Shown here in pieces: positions 41,975 through 51,304 of a stretch of 64,000 nt of DNA. Within the stretch, counting starts at the first letter, position 1, and each line of letters starts with the position of its first letter. The stretch spans positions 6,036,001 to 6,100,000 of the forward strand of contig NZ_CP060828.1 of NCBI RefSeq assembly GCF_014489635.1. Direction: 5' to 3'. The translations under genes were made by a program, and so were the position numbers. The DNA comes from Streptomyces roseirectus (GTDB lineage: Bacteria > Actinomycetota > Actinomycetes > Streptomycetales > Streptomycetaceae). Below the pieces are notes generated by a model, which was not told the DNA's origin, did no database searches, and was given only the letters and a program-made list of their open reading frames with translations.

Positions 41975-42685
41975 CCCACACCCCACACGAGCCCGCCACC
42001 GCCACCGACCGAGGGACTCCGCGAGCACGCCCCGCACAACACCGGCCCCGCACCAGACCGCCCCGCACGAGCCCGCCCCCGCCGGACCGACCCGGACGAG
42101 GTGCGGCACGCCCCCTCCACGTGCCGCACCCCGAGTACCCGTAGTACTTCCGCCCCACCCCCGGGCCCGGCCCGAGCGAGCGCCCCCCACCGCCCGAACC
42201 CCGCCCGAGCCCCACCCGGTGAGTTCCCCGGCCGACCCCAGCCGACCAGCCCCCGTCGAGCGAGCCCCGCTCGTCCAGACCTCGCCAGGCGAGCCCTGTC
42301 GGGCAAGGCCCGCCGGGCAAGCCCTCCGCCAGGAGAGCCCCGCCCCAGCCACAGCCGAACCCAGCTCGCCCTCGGCAGACCCCGGCCGAGCGAGCCACAG
42401 GCCGATCCTCACCGGACGAGCCCCAGCCGCCCCGCCAGGCGCCGCCCCGCCCGAGCGAAGCCCCGGCGACGGCGTGAGCGACTTCGCCCCCACCCCCGCA
42501 GAGCCCCCACCCGAGCGGAACCCCCGAGCCTCGCCCCCCACAGCGCCCCCGCCCGAGCGGAACCTCCAACCCCCGCCCGAGCGACCCCCGGCACCCATAC
42601 CCCGAGGCCCCCTACTTCCCGGAGCCCCGAGGTCCCCTACCTCCAGGCCCCTTAGACCCCCTACCTCCCGAGGCCCCAGCCCCCC
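41975..42685. other. 711-bp non-coding, C-rich region
   Basis: It contains the 10-mer CCCGTAGTAC at 42138-42147 and many variants of CCCGAGCGAG and CCGAGCGGAACC (for example 42512 and 42551). Both strands give only overlapping Arg/Pro/Ala- or Gly-rich frames. It separates the convergent spermidine-synthase-like and bglC genes. No terminator with a clear stem was identified. Confidence 0.5.
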
Positions 42686-44122
42686 TTACAACCCCCGCTC
42701 CCCCTCCACCCCCGGCAGAACCCCCGTCCGAGCCACCTGCCCGTACCACCGCGCGCTCGACTTCAGCGTCCGAGCCAGCGTCCCGTAGTCCACGTACACC
42801 GCCCCGAACCGCTTCCCGTACCCGTACGACCACTCGAAGTTGTCCAGGAGCGACCACAGGAAGTACCCGCGGACATCGGCCCCGTCGGCGAGGGCGTGGC
42901 GGATCGCGGCGAGGTGGGCGTGGAGGTAGGAGATCCGCTCGGGGTCGTGGACGCGCCCGTCGGGATCGGGCTTGTCGTCGTAGGCGGCGCCGTTCTCGGT
43001 GATGTAGAGGGGGAGACCCGGCGCCTCACGGGTGTAGCGCATGATCAGCTCGTGCAGCCCGCTCGCGTCGATCGTCCAGCCCATCTCCGTCCGCTCGCCC
43101 GGAGTCTGGTGGAAGGCGACGTCGTCGGCGCCCGGCCAGGGCGAGTGCGTGCTGGCCCCGTGCCCGTCGGCGCCCTGCCCCTTGGCTCCCGCCCCGCCCG
43201 CCGAAACCAGCGTCGGCGCGTAGTAGTTGAGCCCGAGCGCGTCCAACGGCTGGTTCGCGGTGCGCAGATCACCGTCCTGCACGAACGACCAGTCCGTGAG
43301 GGACGACGTCGACGCCAGCAGCGTCTCCGGGTACGCCCCGTGCAGGATCGGCCCGTGGAAGGACCCGTTGGCGAGGTCGTCGATCTTGCGGACGGCCTCG
43401 AGGTCGGCCGGGTCCTGGGAAAGGGCCCGCAGGACATGGGAGTTGAGGCTGATGGCCACCGAGTTGCGGGCCGGCATCACCGACCGCAGCGCCGAAGTGG
43501 CCAGCCCGTGGCCCAGGTTGAGATGGTGGGCCGCCTTCAGCGAGGCCACCGCGTCGGTCCGCCCCGGCGCGTGGACCCCGGAGCCGTAGCCGAGGAAGGC
43601 GCTGCACCAGGGCTCGTTGAGGGTGATCCAGTGCTCCACCCGGTCGCCCAGCGCCTCGCCGACGATCTGGGCGTACTCCGCGAACCGCAGCGCCGTGTCC
43701 CGCGCCGGCCAGCCGCCCGCGTCCTCCAGCTCCTGCGGCAGGTCCCAGTGGTAGAGCGTGAGCGCCGGCTTGATCCCGGCCGCGAGCAGCTCGTCCACGA
43801 GCCGCCGGTAGAAGTCCAGGCCGACCTGGACGGCGGGCCCGCGCCCGGTCGGCTGCACCCGTGACCAGGAGACCGAGAACCGGTACGCGTTCAGCCCCAT
43901 GTCCGCCATCAGTGCCACGTCGTCGCGGTAGCGGTGGTAGTGGTCGACAGCGATGTCACCGGTCTCGCCGGCGGCGGTCTTCCCCGGCGTGTGGCTGAAG
44001 GTGTCCCAGATCGAGGGGGTTCGGCCGCCTTCCCGCACCGCCCCCTCGATCTGGTACGCGGAGGTCGCGGCGCCCCAGAGGAAGGTGGAGGGGAAGGTGA
44101 CAGGTGTAATGGGCTCAGACAT
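42686..44122 (-). CDS. bglC: Beta-glucosidase BglC, family GH1
   Basis: A 478-aa cytosolic enzyme that cuts imported cellobiose and cellotriose to glucose. GH1 motifs are complete: [14 protein letters not shown] at the N terminus, acid/base E170 (ITLNEPW), nucleophile E376 (YITENGAA), and [21 protein letters not shown] 44122 is chosen; the GGGAGCG ribosome site lies in the CebR operator that touches the start codon. It is the last gene of the ceb locus, 455 bp after cebG, and carries its own operator, so it is a separate CebR-controlled unit. Position and resemblance match Streptomyces bglC. Confidence 0.93.
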   Translation of the reverse strand: MSEPITPVTFPSTFLWGAATSAYQIEGAVREGGRTPSIWDTFSHTPGKTAAGETGDIAVDHYHRYRDDVALMADMGLNAYRFSVSWSRVQPTGRGPAVQVGLDFYRRLVDELLAAGIKPALTLYHWDLPQELEDAGGWPARDTALRFAEYAQIVGEALGDRVEHWITLNEPWCSAFLGYGSGVHAPGRTDAVASLKAAHHLNLGHGLATSALRSVMPARNSVAISLNSHVLRALSQDPADLEAVRKIDDLANGSFHGPILHGAYPETLLASTSSLTDWSFVQDGDLRTANQPLDALGLNYYAPTLVSAGGAGAKGQGADGHGASTHSPWPGADDVAFHQTPGERTEMGWTIDASGLHELIMRYTREAPGLPLYITENGAAYDDKPDPDGRVHDPERISYLHAHLAAIRHALADGADVRGYFLWSLLDNFEWSYGYGKRFGAVYVDYGTLARTLKSSARWYGQVARTGVLPGVEGERGL

Positions 44123-44135
44123 GGAAGCGCTCCCA
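44122..44135. promoter_or_regulatory. CebR operator at bglC
   Basis: TGGAAGCGCTCCCA on the plus strand (TGGGAGCGCTTCCA on the coding strand), 13 of 14 bases of the CebR palindrome TGGGAGCGCTCCCA. It overlaps the bglC ribosome site and abuts the ATG. Confidence 0.9.
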
Positions 44136-44264
44136 TAGGTGGTCGTCGAGACCGACGGAGAGTGGAGGGGGGATGGGGTGAGGGTGAGCCTGCGAAGGTG
44201 TGAAGTGGGGGACGAGGCGCGGGAGTCGTACGGATCGGGGTCGATGGGACATGGGAGACAAGGG

Positions 44265-44424
44265 GAGTTGACCGCACGGCACTCAACACACCGTGAGGGC
44301 GGCGGAGTCGAGCTGACCGGCGTCAACCCCCGGCTTCAGCAGGGGAATTGATCCGACCGGCGTCAATCCCGCCGCACATGCGAGGGAGTTGAACCGATGG
44401 GCACCAACACCCCACGCCCGCTGC
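44265..44424. repeat. Four dyad elements at about 40-bp spacing
   Basis: GTTGA-CCG...GGC-TCAAC-like dyads start at 44267, about 44309, 44347 and 44389 (for example ATTGATCCGACCGGCGTCAAT). They lie in the 455-bp bglC-cebG gap, which holds no gene. They could be mRNA hairpins or regulator sites. Confidence 0.6.
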
Positions 44425-44577
44425 GGAGTCGGGCCGGGCGCGGAGCCGGGGCGACGATGACCCGGCTCCCGGTGGCGTCGTCCGGACGTCCGCCCGGTCG
44501 CGCACCCGCCCTGTGCGGCGGTCCTCCCCCTGTCCTGCCCGGCGGGAGGCGGCCGTACCCGAACTCCGGGCGGAAAC

Positions 44578-45486
44578 TCAGCCCTTGACCGCCCCCTGCA
44601 TGATCCCGCCCACGATCTGCTTGCCGAACAGGGCGAAGACGATGAGGAGGGGAACGGTGCCGAGGAAGGCGCCGGCCATGATGAGGGACTGGTCGGGGGT
44701 GTAGCCGCGGCCGAGGCCGGCCAGCGCGACCTGGACCGTCGGGTTCCCGGTCTGGGTCAGGACGAGGAACGGCCACAGGAAGTCGTTCCAGGACTGCACG
44801 AACGTCAGCATCCCGAGGACGGCCATGGCCGGCCGCGCGGCGGGGAACACGACGTGCCACAGCACCCGCCAACTGCTCGCCCCGTCCACGCGGGCGGCCT
44901 CGATGAGTTCGTCGGGCAGCGCCTGGATCAGGTACTGCCGCATGAAGAACACCCCGAAGGCGCTCACCAGCGACGGCAGGATGACGGACTGGAGCTGGTC
45001 GGTCCACTCCAGCTCGGCGACCATCATGTAGAGCGGGATGATGCTGAGTTGGGGCGGAACCATCATCGTGCCGACCACGATCAGCATCAGCGCGCCCCGC
45101 CCCCGGAACCGGAGTTTGGCGAAGGCGAACCCGGCGATCGTGGACAGGATCACGATGGTGATCGACGAAATCCCGGCCACGATCGTGGTGTTGAGGAACG
45201 CCTTGCCGAGGTTGGCGTCCGTCCACGCCTTGTCGAGGTTCTTGAAGAGGTTGGAGCCGAACCAGAACGGGGGCGGCGTCTGGGCCAGCCGGTTGGTGTC
45301 GCGGGAGGCGGCGATCGCCGACCACACCAACGGGCCCAGCGAGCCGAACGTGAACAGCCCGAGGACGATGTAGGCGATCGGGCCGCCGTGCAACTGCCCG
45401 CCCGCGCGGCCCGACTTGGACAGCCGGCGGCGCGTGCGTTTCGGCGCCGTCTCCTCCGGCGCGGGTTTGGGCAACGTCGTCGTCAC
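44578..45486 (-). CDS. cebG: Cellobiose/cellotriose ABC permease CebG
   Basis: A 302-aa inner-membrane protein with about six helices. The ABC permease EAA loop is ELIEAARVDGASSWRVLWHVVFP, and the C terminus LFGKQIVGGIMQGAVKG is typical of MalG-type subunits. GTG 45486 is preferred over GTG 45507 because AGGAG, which overlaps the cebF stop codon, lies eight bases upstream. It pairs with CebF to form the channel; the ATPase (MsiK in Streptomyces) is encoded elsewhere. The operon order cebEFG is conserved. Confidence 0.93.
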   Translation of the reverse strand: MTTTLPKPAPEETAPKRTRRRLSKSGRAGGQLHGGPIAYIVLGLFTFGSLGPLVWSAIAASRDTNRLAQTPPPFWFGSNLFKNLDKAWTDANLGKAFLNTTIVAGISSITIVILSTIAGFAFAKLRFRGRGALMLIVVGTMMVPPQLSIIPLYMMVAELEWTDQLQSVILPSLVSAFGVFFMRQYLIQALPDELIEAARVDGASSWRVLWHVVFPAARPAMAVLGMLTFVQSWNDFLWPFLVLTQTGNPTVQVALAGLGRGYTPDQSLIMAGAFLGTVPLLIVFALFGKQIVGGIMQGAVKG

Positions 45487-45496
45487 CGTCGTACTC

Positions 45497-46510
45497 CTAA
45501 CTGCCACTGCTGGAGCGCAGGCGGCGCGAGATGACGTAGTTCACGATGCCGATCACGATGAGGATCAGGAACATCGTCCAGGCGATCGCCGAGGCGCGGC
45601 CCAAGTGCTGGTTCACCCAGCCCTGTTCGTACAGGTAGAGGCCGAGCGTCTGGTACTGGTGCTCGCCGCCGCCGGACGCGCCCGTGTTCGGGTCGAACAG
45701 CAGGGGCTCACCGAAGACCTGGCTCGCGCCGATCGTGGAGACGACGACCGTGAACAGGATCGTCGGCCGCAGCGACGGCAGCGTGACGTGGATGAACTGC
45801 TGCCAGCGGCTCGCCCCGTCCAACGCGGCTGATTCGTACAGGTCGTTGGGGATGGCCTGCATCGCCGCGAGGTAGATCAGCGCGTTGTAGCCGGTCCACC
45901 GCCAGATGATGATCGTCGAAACGGCGATCTGCGAGGACCACTTGTCGTTCTGCCAGTCGACCGGGCCCAACCCCACAAGGTCCAGGCCCCAGTTGATCAT
46001 CCCGTAGTCGTGCCCGAAGAGCAGCACGAAGACGAGCGCGGCGGCGGCGATCGACGTCGCGTACGGCGCGAGGATCACGACCCGGTAGAAAGTCGAGGCG
46101 CGCAGACGGTAGTTGAGGATGTGCGCGATGCCCAGCGCCATCAGCAGCTGCGGCACGGTCGAGATGATCCCGATCGTCAGCGTGTTCTTCGCCGCGTTCC
46201 AGAAGAAGTCGTCGTCGAAGATCCGCGTGTAGTTGCGCAGCCCCACCCACTTCATGTCGGTGGGCGCGGTCAGCTCCACCTGGTGCAGCGAGGCCCAGCC
46301 GGTGTAGACCAGCGGGAACAGCCCGAAGGCCAGGAAGAGCAGGAAGAACGGCGAGACGAACGCGTACGGGCTCCACTTGATGTCCCGCTGCCAGCGGCGC
46401 GAGAGCCGGGCCCGGCGCCGCTGCTCCGCCTCGGACGGCTGTCCGGGCGCGGGGCGGCCCGGGGCCGCGCCCCCCTTCGAGGGGGGCGCGGCGGTGTCGT
46501 GACTGGCCAT
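45497..46510 (-). CDS. cebF: Cellobiose/cellotriose ABC permease CebF
   Basis: A 337-aa MalF-type permease. A Pro-rich cytoplasmic N terminus precedes about six helices (from YAFVSPFFLLFLAFGLFPL). The EAA loop is DLYESAALDGASRWQQFIHVTLP. ATG 46510 lies five bases after the cebE stop; the upstream in-frame codon at 46561 would overlap cebE and has no ribosome site. Partner of CebG and CebE in cellobiose/cellotriose import. Confidence 0.94.
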   Translation of the reverse strand: MASHDTAAPPSKGGAAPGRPAPGQPSEAEQRRRARLSRRWQRDIKWSPYAFVSPFFLLFLAFGLFPLVYTGWASLHQVELTAPTDMKWVGLRNYTRIFDDDFFWNAAKNTLTIGIISTVPQLLMALGIAHILNYRLRASTFYRVVILAPYATSIAAAALVFVLLFGHDYGMINWGLDLVGLGPVDWQNDKWSSQIAVSTIIIWRWTGYNALIYLAAMQAIPNDLYESAALDGASRWQQFIHVTLPSLRPTILFTVVVSTIGASQVFGEPLLFDPNTGASGGGEHQYQTLGLYLYEQGWVNQHLGRASAIAWTMFLILIVIGIVNYVISRRLRSSSGS

Positions 46511-46515
46511 GCGGG

Positions 46516-47856
46516 TCACTTGTCCAGGTTGTTGTCGATGGTCTTGGTGGCGTTGTCCCACGCCTCCTGGATGGACTTGCCCTTCGTCACCAGGAACACG
46601 CCGTTGTCGGTCATGCCCTGCTGGATGATCTGGTCCTTCGGGCCGATCGGCTGGACCGGGATGTTCTTGGCGGCCTGGGTGAAGATCTGGCCGATCGGGG
46701 CGTCACCGGTCATGTCGTTCTTGCCGGCGGTGACTTGGGGCAGCGTGTACGCGGCGGGCGTGCTCGGGACGCTGCCCTGGACGGCGAAGAGCTTGGCGAG
46801 CTGCGCGGGCTGGGTCAGCCAGGTCACCAGCGCCTCGGCCTCCTTGACGTGCTTGCTGGCCTTCGGGACGCCGAGGAACGTGCCGCCCCAGTTACCCGCC
46901 TTCGGCGCCTGGGCGACGTCCCACTTGCCGACCGCCTCGGGCTTCGACTTGTCCTTCAGGTAGCCGAGCATCCACGGCGGGCAGGTGACCGCGGCGAACT
47001 TGTTGTTGGCGATGCTCTGGTCCCACCCGGTCTGGAACTGCGTCACCGGCTGGACCAGGCCCTTCTGGGCGGCCTCACCGGCGATGTCGAACGCCGCCCG
47101 CACCTTGGGGTTGCTCTTGTAGATGACCTCGCCGTCCTTGTCGTAGTACTTCTGCTCCTCGCTGCCCATGATGGAGTTGAACAGGCCACCGGGGGAGTCC
47201 ATGAAGTAAGTCCCGCTCGGCGCCTTGCTCTTGTAGCGCTCGCCGACGCTGATGACCTTCTTCCAGTCCCCGGCCCACAGCTGGGAGACCTGCTCGCGGT
47301 CGGTGGGCAGCCCCGCCGCCTGGAAGAGGTCCTTGCGGTAGCAGATGCCCGTCGGGCCGACGTCCGTGCCCAGGGCGATCGTCTTGCCGTCCTTGGTCGT
47401 GGACTGCGCCCACTTCCAGTCGAGCCAGTTGCTCTTGACGACTCCCTCGGCCTTGCCGATGTCCACGAACTTGTCCGCCTGCGTCGCGACGATCTCCGCG
47501 ATGTTGCCCACTTCGATGGCCTGGACGTCCATCAGGCCGGCGTTGGTGGTGAGGTGGTTGAGGAGCGCCGGGTAGTAGTTCTCGTTGCGCTCGACGACGT
47601 TCTCCTGGATCTTGATCTCCGGGTGGAGCTTCTCGTACTCGGTGTAGAGACCGGCCTGCTTGAAGCCCTGCGTACCGAAGAGACCGAGGCTGATAGTCGT
47701 CTGCCCCTTGCCACCGCCGCCGCCCGACGACGCCGACGGGTCGCCGGAGGCGTTGTCGTCGCCGTCGTCGGCACAGCCGGCCAGCAGCCCGGCGCCCAGC
47801 GACACGGCAGCCGCCAGGACCACCACCCGACGGGAGGTTCGGGATCGTGCTCGCAT
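46516..47856 (-). CDS. cebE: Cellobiose/cellotriose-binding lipoprotein CebE
   Basis: A 446-aa lipoprotein that captures cello-oligosaccharides outside the membrane. The signal peptide ends in the lipobox LLAGC (Cys about 28), followed by an Asp/Ser/Gly linker and a periplasmic-binding-protein type 1 fold (SLGLFGTQGFKQAGLYTEYE onward). ATG 47856 follows CAGGAGG. Later in-frame ATGs would lose the signal. It is the first gene of cebEFG and lies under a perfect CebR operator at 47974-47987. Confidence 0.94.
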   Translation of the reverse strand: MRARSRTSRRVVVLAAAVSLGAGLLAGCADDGDDNASGDPSASSGGGGGKGQTTISLGLFGTQGFKQAGLYTEYEKLHPEIKIQENVVERNENYYPALLNHLTTNAGLMDVQAIEVGNIAEIVATQADKFVDIGKAEGVVKSNWLDWKWAQSTTKDGKTIALGTDVGPTGICYRKDLFQAAGLPTDREQVSQLWAGDWKKVISVGERYKSKAPSGTYFMDSPGGLFNSIMGSEEQKYYDKDGEVIYKSNPKVRAAFDIAGEAAQKGLVQPVTQFQTGWDQSIANNKFAAVTCPPWMLGYLKDKSKPEAVGKWDVAQAPKAGNWGGTFLGVPKASKHVKEAEALVTWLTQPAQLAKLFAVQGSVPSTPAAYTLPQVTAGKNDMTGDAPIGQIFTQAAKNIPVQPIGPKDQIIQQGMTDNGVFLVTKGKSIQEAWDNATKTIDNNLDK

Positions 47857-47973
47857 TGCGTCCTCCTGTTGCCCTGACGTGCCGACCCCCCGGCCAACTG
47901 CATGGTTGGGCCCGTTGTTTTCTCGCTGCGGCTCGGGCGGGGAACGTGCGGGATGTGTATGTGTCAGGTAGTG

Positions 47974-47987
47974 TGGGAGCGCTCCCA
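47974..47987. promoter_or_regulatory. CebR operator upstream of cebE
   Basis: TGGGAGCGCTCCCA, a perfect 14-bp palindrome and exact match to the known CebR site. It lies 118 bp before the cebE ATG, in the 349-bp cebE-cebR gap. Loss of CebR binding on cellobiose should release cebEFG. Confidence 0.96.
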
Positions 47988-48205
47988 CAAGTGATGTGTT
48001 GAAGAGTCGTCGGTTCCGGCGGGGGTGTCAAGGGCGTCGACGCGGAGAGATGCGTTCAGTTATCGGGACGTTAACTGGAAGCGGGCCAGGTCGGTTTTCG
48101 GCCGGACGGGTTCCGCGGGCGAGCGTGCGGAGCGGGCCGTTTCATGTCAGGACAGGGCTGTTAGATTCCAGGCCAGTGCGTAGCGATCGAGGGAAGGCGG
48201 GGCCC

Positions 48206-49252
48206 ATGGCAACCCACGGAGCGCGGGGCCGCAGCGGGGGGCGCCCGACCCTTGAGGAAGTCGCCGCGCGCGCGGGCGTCGGCCGTGGCACCGTCTCCCG
48301 CGTCATCAACGGCTCCCCGCGGGTCAGCGACGCGACGCGGGCCGCCGTCGAGGCCGCCGTCGCGGAGCTCGGGTACGTCCCCAACACCGCCGCCCGCGCG
48401 CTCGCCGCGAACCGCACCGACGCGATAGCGCTCGTCGTCCCCGAGCCGGAGACGCGGTTCTTCTCCGAGCCCTACTTCTCCGACATCCTGCGCGGCGTCG
48501 GCGCCGAACTCTCCGACACCGAGATGCAGTTGCTACTGATCTTCGCGGGCAACGACCGGGAGCGGAAGCGGCTCGCGCAGTACCTCGCCGCGCACCGCGT
48601 CGACGGCGTCCTGCTCGTCTCCGTCCACGCGGACGACCCCCTGCCCGACCTGCTCGCCCAGCTGGAGATCCCCTCCGTCATCAGCGGTCCGCGCTCCGCC
48701 GGGGAGACGCTGCCGTCCGTCGACTCCGACAACTACGGCGGGGGCCGGTCCGCCGCGGAGCATTTGCTCTCGCGCGGGCGGGAACACATCGCCCACATCA
48801 CCGGTATGCCGGACGTCTACGGCGCGCAGCGGCGTATCGACGGGTACCGGGAGGCCATGGAGGACGCCGGCCGCGAGCCCCTGATCGAGTCCGGGGACTT
48901 CACGGAGGAGAGCGGCTACCTCGCGGCCCAGCGCCTGCTGTCCCGCAATCCCCTGCTGGACGCCGTCTTCGCCGGGTCCGACGTCATGGCGGCCGGCGCG
49001 CGCCAGGCCCTGCGCGAGGCCGGCCGCCGTATCCCGGAAGACGTAGCTCTCGTGGGGTACGACGACTCCGCCATCGCCCGCCACATGGACCCGCCCCTCA
49101 CCAGCGTCCGCCAGCCCATCGAGGAGATGGGCCGCCACATGCTGGACCTCCTCCTCACCGAGATCGCCGACCGCCGCCCCGCGGTCTCCCGCGGCCTGGA
49201 ACGCCGCCAGATCGTGGTCGCCACGGAACTGGTCGTACGAGCCTCGTCCTGA
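48206..49252 (+). CDS. cebR: LacI-family cellobiose repressor CebR
   Basis: A 348-aa repressor. LacI-type helix-turn-helix at residues about 13-35 (TLEEVAARAGVGRGTVSRVINGSPRVS), hinge PNTAARALAANRT, then the sugar-binding core (IALVVPEPETRFFSEPYFSDIL and others). ATG 48206 follows GGGAAGG. It is divergent from cebEFG. In Streptomyces, CebR bound to cellobiose or cellotriose leaves its operators and turns on uptake and BglC; in plant-pathogenic species this also controls toxin genes. No thaxtomin genes are seen here. Confidence 0.94.
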   Translation: MATHGARGRSGGRPTLEEVAARAGVGRGTVSRVINGSPRVSDATRAAVEAAVAELGYVPNTAARALAANRTDAIALVVPEPETRFFSEPYFSDILRGVGAELSDTEMQLLLIFAGNDRERKRLAQYLAAHRVDGVLLVSVHADDPLPDLLAQLEIPSVISGPRSAGETLPSVDSDNYGGGRSAAEHLLSRGREHIAHITGMPDVYGAQRRIDGYREAMEDAGREPLIESGDFTEESGYLAAQRLLSRNPLLDAVFAGSDVMAAGARQALREAGRRIPEDVALVGYDDSAIARHMDPPLTSVRQPIEEMGRHMLDLLLTEIADRRPAVSRGLERRQIVVATELVVRASS

Positions 49253-49257
49253 GGGGG

Positions 49258-49617
49258 TCACCAGCGCCGGGACGGGGGAGGGGGCGGGACTTCCGGACGG
49301 CGTGCGGCGCGGCCGGAGGCTTTGTTGGTGACGAGCCAGATGACGCCGAGGATGACGTCACCGGCGGTCCAGGCGATCAGGGTGACCAGGGAGACGGCGG
49401 CGGCGGTGATCTCGGTGCCGGCCTGACAGGTCTCGCTGGCCCCGCAGTCGTCGTGGGCCCCCGGGGTGGCGCTGATCACGGCGATCAGCCACAGCAGCAT
49501 CAGCGCGTTGAACACGAGGATCACCCAGGTCAGCGGCCTCCAGCGAGGCCGGTGCCTACGGCGTGTGCGCCGGGCGGCGGGCGGGGGCGTAGGCGTGGTC
49601 CATCCCTGGTACGACAT
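49258..49617 (-). CDS. Small membrane protein
   Basis: A 119-aa protein with a Pro/Arg-rich cytoplasmic N terminus (TPTPPPAARRTRRRHRPRWR), two hydrophobic helices (about 29-50 and 71-95), and a polar loop with two Cys residues (DDCGASETCQ) that may pair. The C terminus is basic and Pro-rich. It resembles uncharacterised actinobacterial two-helix proteins. It is convergent with cebR, with only 5 bp between stop codons. Function unknown. Confidence 0.75.
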   Translation of the reverse strand: MSYQGWTTPTPPPAARRTRRRHRPRWRPLTWVILVFNALMLLWLIAVISATPGAHDDCGASETCQAGTEITAAAVSLVTLIAWTAGDVILGVIWLVTNKASGRAARRPEVPPPPPSRRW

Positions 49618-49725
49618 GGCGAGCCTCCCAACGCGAGAACGGCTCTCCCTCGACCATACGGCCCCCGCCCCGACCCGGCAGTTTCTCGGTGGACGGGGGT
49701 GGTGCGGGGTGCGACACTCCCCGGC

Positions 49726-50502
49726 ATGCCTGCGCACCCCCTCCTGGACGTCGACGAGATACCCGTCCCTCTGGAGAGCTACCTCCGGGGTATCGGGGAG
49801 GTGTTCCGGCGGTTCGGGGCGCCTCAGCAGGACTCGGGGTGTGTCTCCTACGGGGTACGGCTGCCCAGCGGGGAACGCTGGTTCGTGAAGGCGCCGGAGA
49901 CGCCGGACGCGGCGCGCACGTCGGCTCGGGCATGGCGGTTCCACCAGGAGGTCCGGCACCCCGCGATCGTGCCCCAGCTCCACAGGCTGGGCCCGGCGGT
50001 GGTGATGCCCTGGCGGGACGGAGGGCTCCTGTACGACCCCCGACACCGCGCGCGGTTCCGGCGGTTGGCGGTGCCGGAGGTCCAACGCGCCCTGGACCGG
50101 CTCCTGGACGCGCACCTCGCGGTCGAAGCGGCGGGCTGGCAGCCGGTGGACCTGTACGACGGCGCCCTCCTCTACGACTTCGACCGCGCCGCCCTGCACC
50201 TCATCGACCTCGACGAGTACCGCCCCTCCCCGTTCCGCCTGGACACCGCCCGACTCCCCGGCTCCCGCCGCTTCATGGCCCCCGAGGAGTGGCACCGGGG
50301 TGCCCGCATCGACGCACGGACGACCGTGTACGTCCTCGGGCGGGCCGTACGCCTGCTGCTGGACGCGGGGAACGAGGAACGTGAATGGCGAGGCACGGAG
50401 CGCCAGTTGGCGGTGGTGCAACAGGCGACACGCCCTGACCCGGTGGAACGGTACGCGGACGTACGTGAGTTGGCGGGGGAGTGGCGAAGCGCGACGGGGT
50501 GA
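49726..50502 (+). CDS. Protein-kinase-fold protein
   Basis: A 258-aa protein with a kinase-like fold. The glycine-rich loop is poor (QQDSGCVSYGVRLPSGERWFVKAPE), but the Lys in WFVKAP fits the ATP-binding Lys. The catalytic loop reads VDLYDGALLYDF and the metal Asp lies in LHLIDLDEY. RFMAPEEWHRGARID resembles the APE segment. It could be a Ser/Thr-type or aminoglycoside-phosphotransferase-like kinase; the target is unknown. ATG 49726 is used; GTG 49699 or 49702 is also possible. Confidence 0.78.
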   Translation: MPAHPLLDVDEIPVPLESYLRGIGEVFRRFGAPQQDSGCVSYGVRLPSGERWFVKAPETPDAARTSARAWRFHQEVRHPAIVPQLHRLGPAVVMPWRDGGLLYDPRHRARFRRLAVPEVQRALDRLLDAHLAVEAAGWQPVDLYDGALLYDFDRAALHLIDLDEYRPSPFRLDTARLPGSRRFMAPEEWHRGARIDARTTVYVLGRAVRLLLDAGNEEREWRGTERQLAVVQQATRPDPVERYADVRELAGEWRSATG

Positions 50503-50536
50503 CGGCCCCGGGCACCCACACCTGACCCCGGCACGC

Positions 50537-51037
50537 TCACCCGTCCTCGCCCCGAAGCCGCCACCGCACCTCCCCCTCCTGCCATTCACCGGTCCGCGTC
50601 AGCCCCGCCGCCTCGGCCACCCGTTCCGACGCCCGGTGGTCGGGATGGACGTGGGCGACGACCGTCCGGACCCCCTCCTGGCGCAGCCACCCGACCATCC
50701 CCCGGGCCGCCTCCGAGGCGTACCCCCGCCCTTGCAGGCCGGTGCCGATCACCCAGGCGACCTCGGCCTCGTCGCCGGTCACGGTCGCCTGGACGGTCCC
50801 GGCCAGTTCCCCGCTCTCCCGTACCCGTAGTACCCAGTTGAGCCAGCACACGGCGGGATCGGGGGACCCGGCGGTGAGCCGTTCGTAGCGGGCCGCCAGT
50901 CCCTCCGGAGTACTAGGGGTACCCCCGATGAACACGTGCAGCGCCGGATCGGCGAGGACGAGGGCCATCTCGGGGGCGTGGGAGGGCTGAAGGGGGAGGA
51001 GATCGAGCCGGAGGGTCACGAGGGGAGCGATACGCAT
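50537..51037 (-). CDS. GNAT-family N-acetyltransferase
   Basis: A 166-aa acetyltransferase of the RimJ/RimL-like kind. Acetyl-CoA loop: VIGTGLQGRGYASEAARGMVGWL (Q/RxxGxG/A motif). The C-terminal motif VHPDHRASERVAEAAGLTRTGEW is also typical. ATG 51037. It is convergent with the kinase-like gene and separated from tRNA-His by 67 bp. The substrate is unknown. Confidence 0.88.
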   Translation of the reverse strand: MRIAPLVTLRLDLLPLQPSHAPEMALVLADPALHVFIGGTPSTPEGLAARYERLTAGSPDPAVCWLNWVLRVRESGELAGTVQATVTGDEAEVAWVIGTGLQGRGYASEAARGMVGWLRQEGVRTVVAHVHPDHRASERVAEAAGLTRTGEWQEGEVRWRLRGEDG

Positions 51038-51062
51038 GAGAGGTCAGGGTAGTGAAACGACT

Positions 51063-51094
51063 GAGGGCCGATCTGCCTGAGCAGATCGGCCCTC
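51063..51094. terminator. Terminator hairpin after tRNA-His
   Basis: GAGGGCCGATCTGC, loop CTGA, GCAGATCGGCCCTC: a perfect 14-bp stem, 10 bp beyond the tRNA 3' end. Confidence 0.88.
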
Positions 51095-51104
51095 GTCCGA
51101 TGAG

Positions 51105-51178
51105 GGTGAGTAACGGGACTCGAACCCGCGACATCCTGGACCACAACCAGGTGCTCTACCAGCTGAGCTATACCCACC
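51105..51178 (-). tRNA. tRNA-His (anticodon GUG)
   Basis: Acceptor GTGGGTA/TACTCAC with the extra 5' G(-1) opposite C73 that marks tRNA-His. Anticodon stem CCTGG/CCAGG around TTGTGGT (anticodon GTG). CCA is not encoded. Confidence 0.97.
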
Positions 51179-51304
51179 ATGACCGGCGCTGGAGTTTGTG
51201 CTTTTCCGACCGGCCGAGAAAAAGTGTACAGGGTCCGAAGGGGTGCTCGCGCACGGCTTTCGCGGCGCCCCTTCCGGGGGACCTGCGGGGGTCCGACCAG
51301 GGAC

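Noticed and set aside
40006..42144. Plus-strand frame of about 710 codons across the repeat array and the spermidine-synthase-like gene
   Set aside because: It overlaps a real gene in a different frame, has no domain, and the periodic DNA repeats are out of step with codons.
47660..47971. Small plus-strand frame in the cebE 5' region
   Set aside because: Antisense to the CebE signal peptide and leader; composition is explained by the lipoprotein linker on the other strand.
42686..49252. Possible thaxtomin or other toxin genes near ceb
   Set aside because: CebR controls toxin genes in pathogenic species, but no such genes are visible here.
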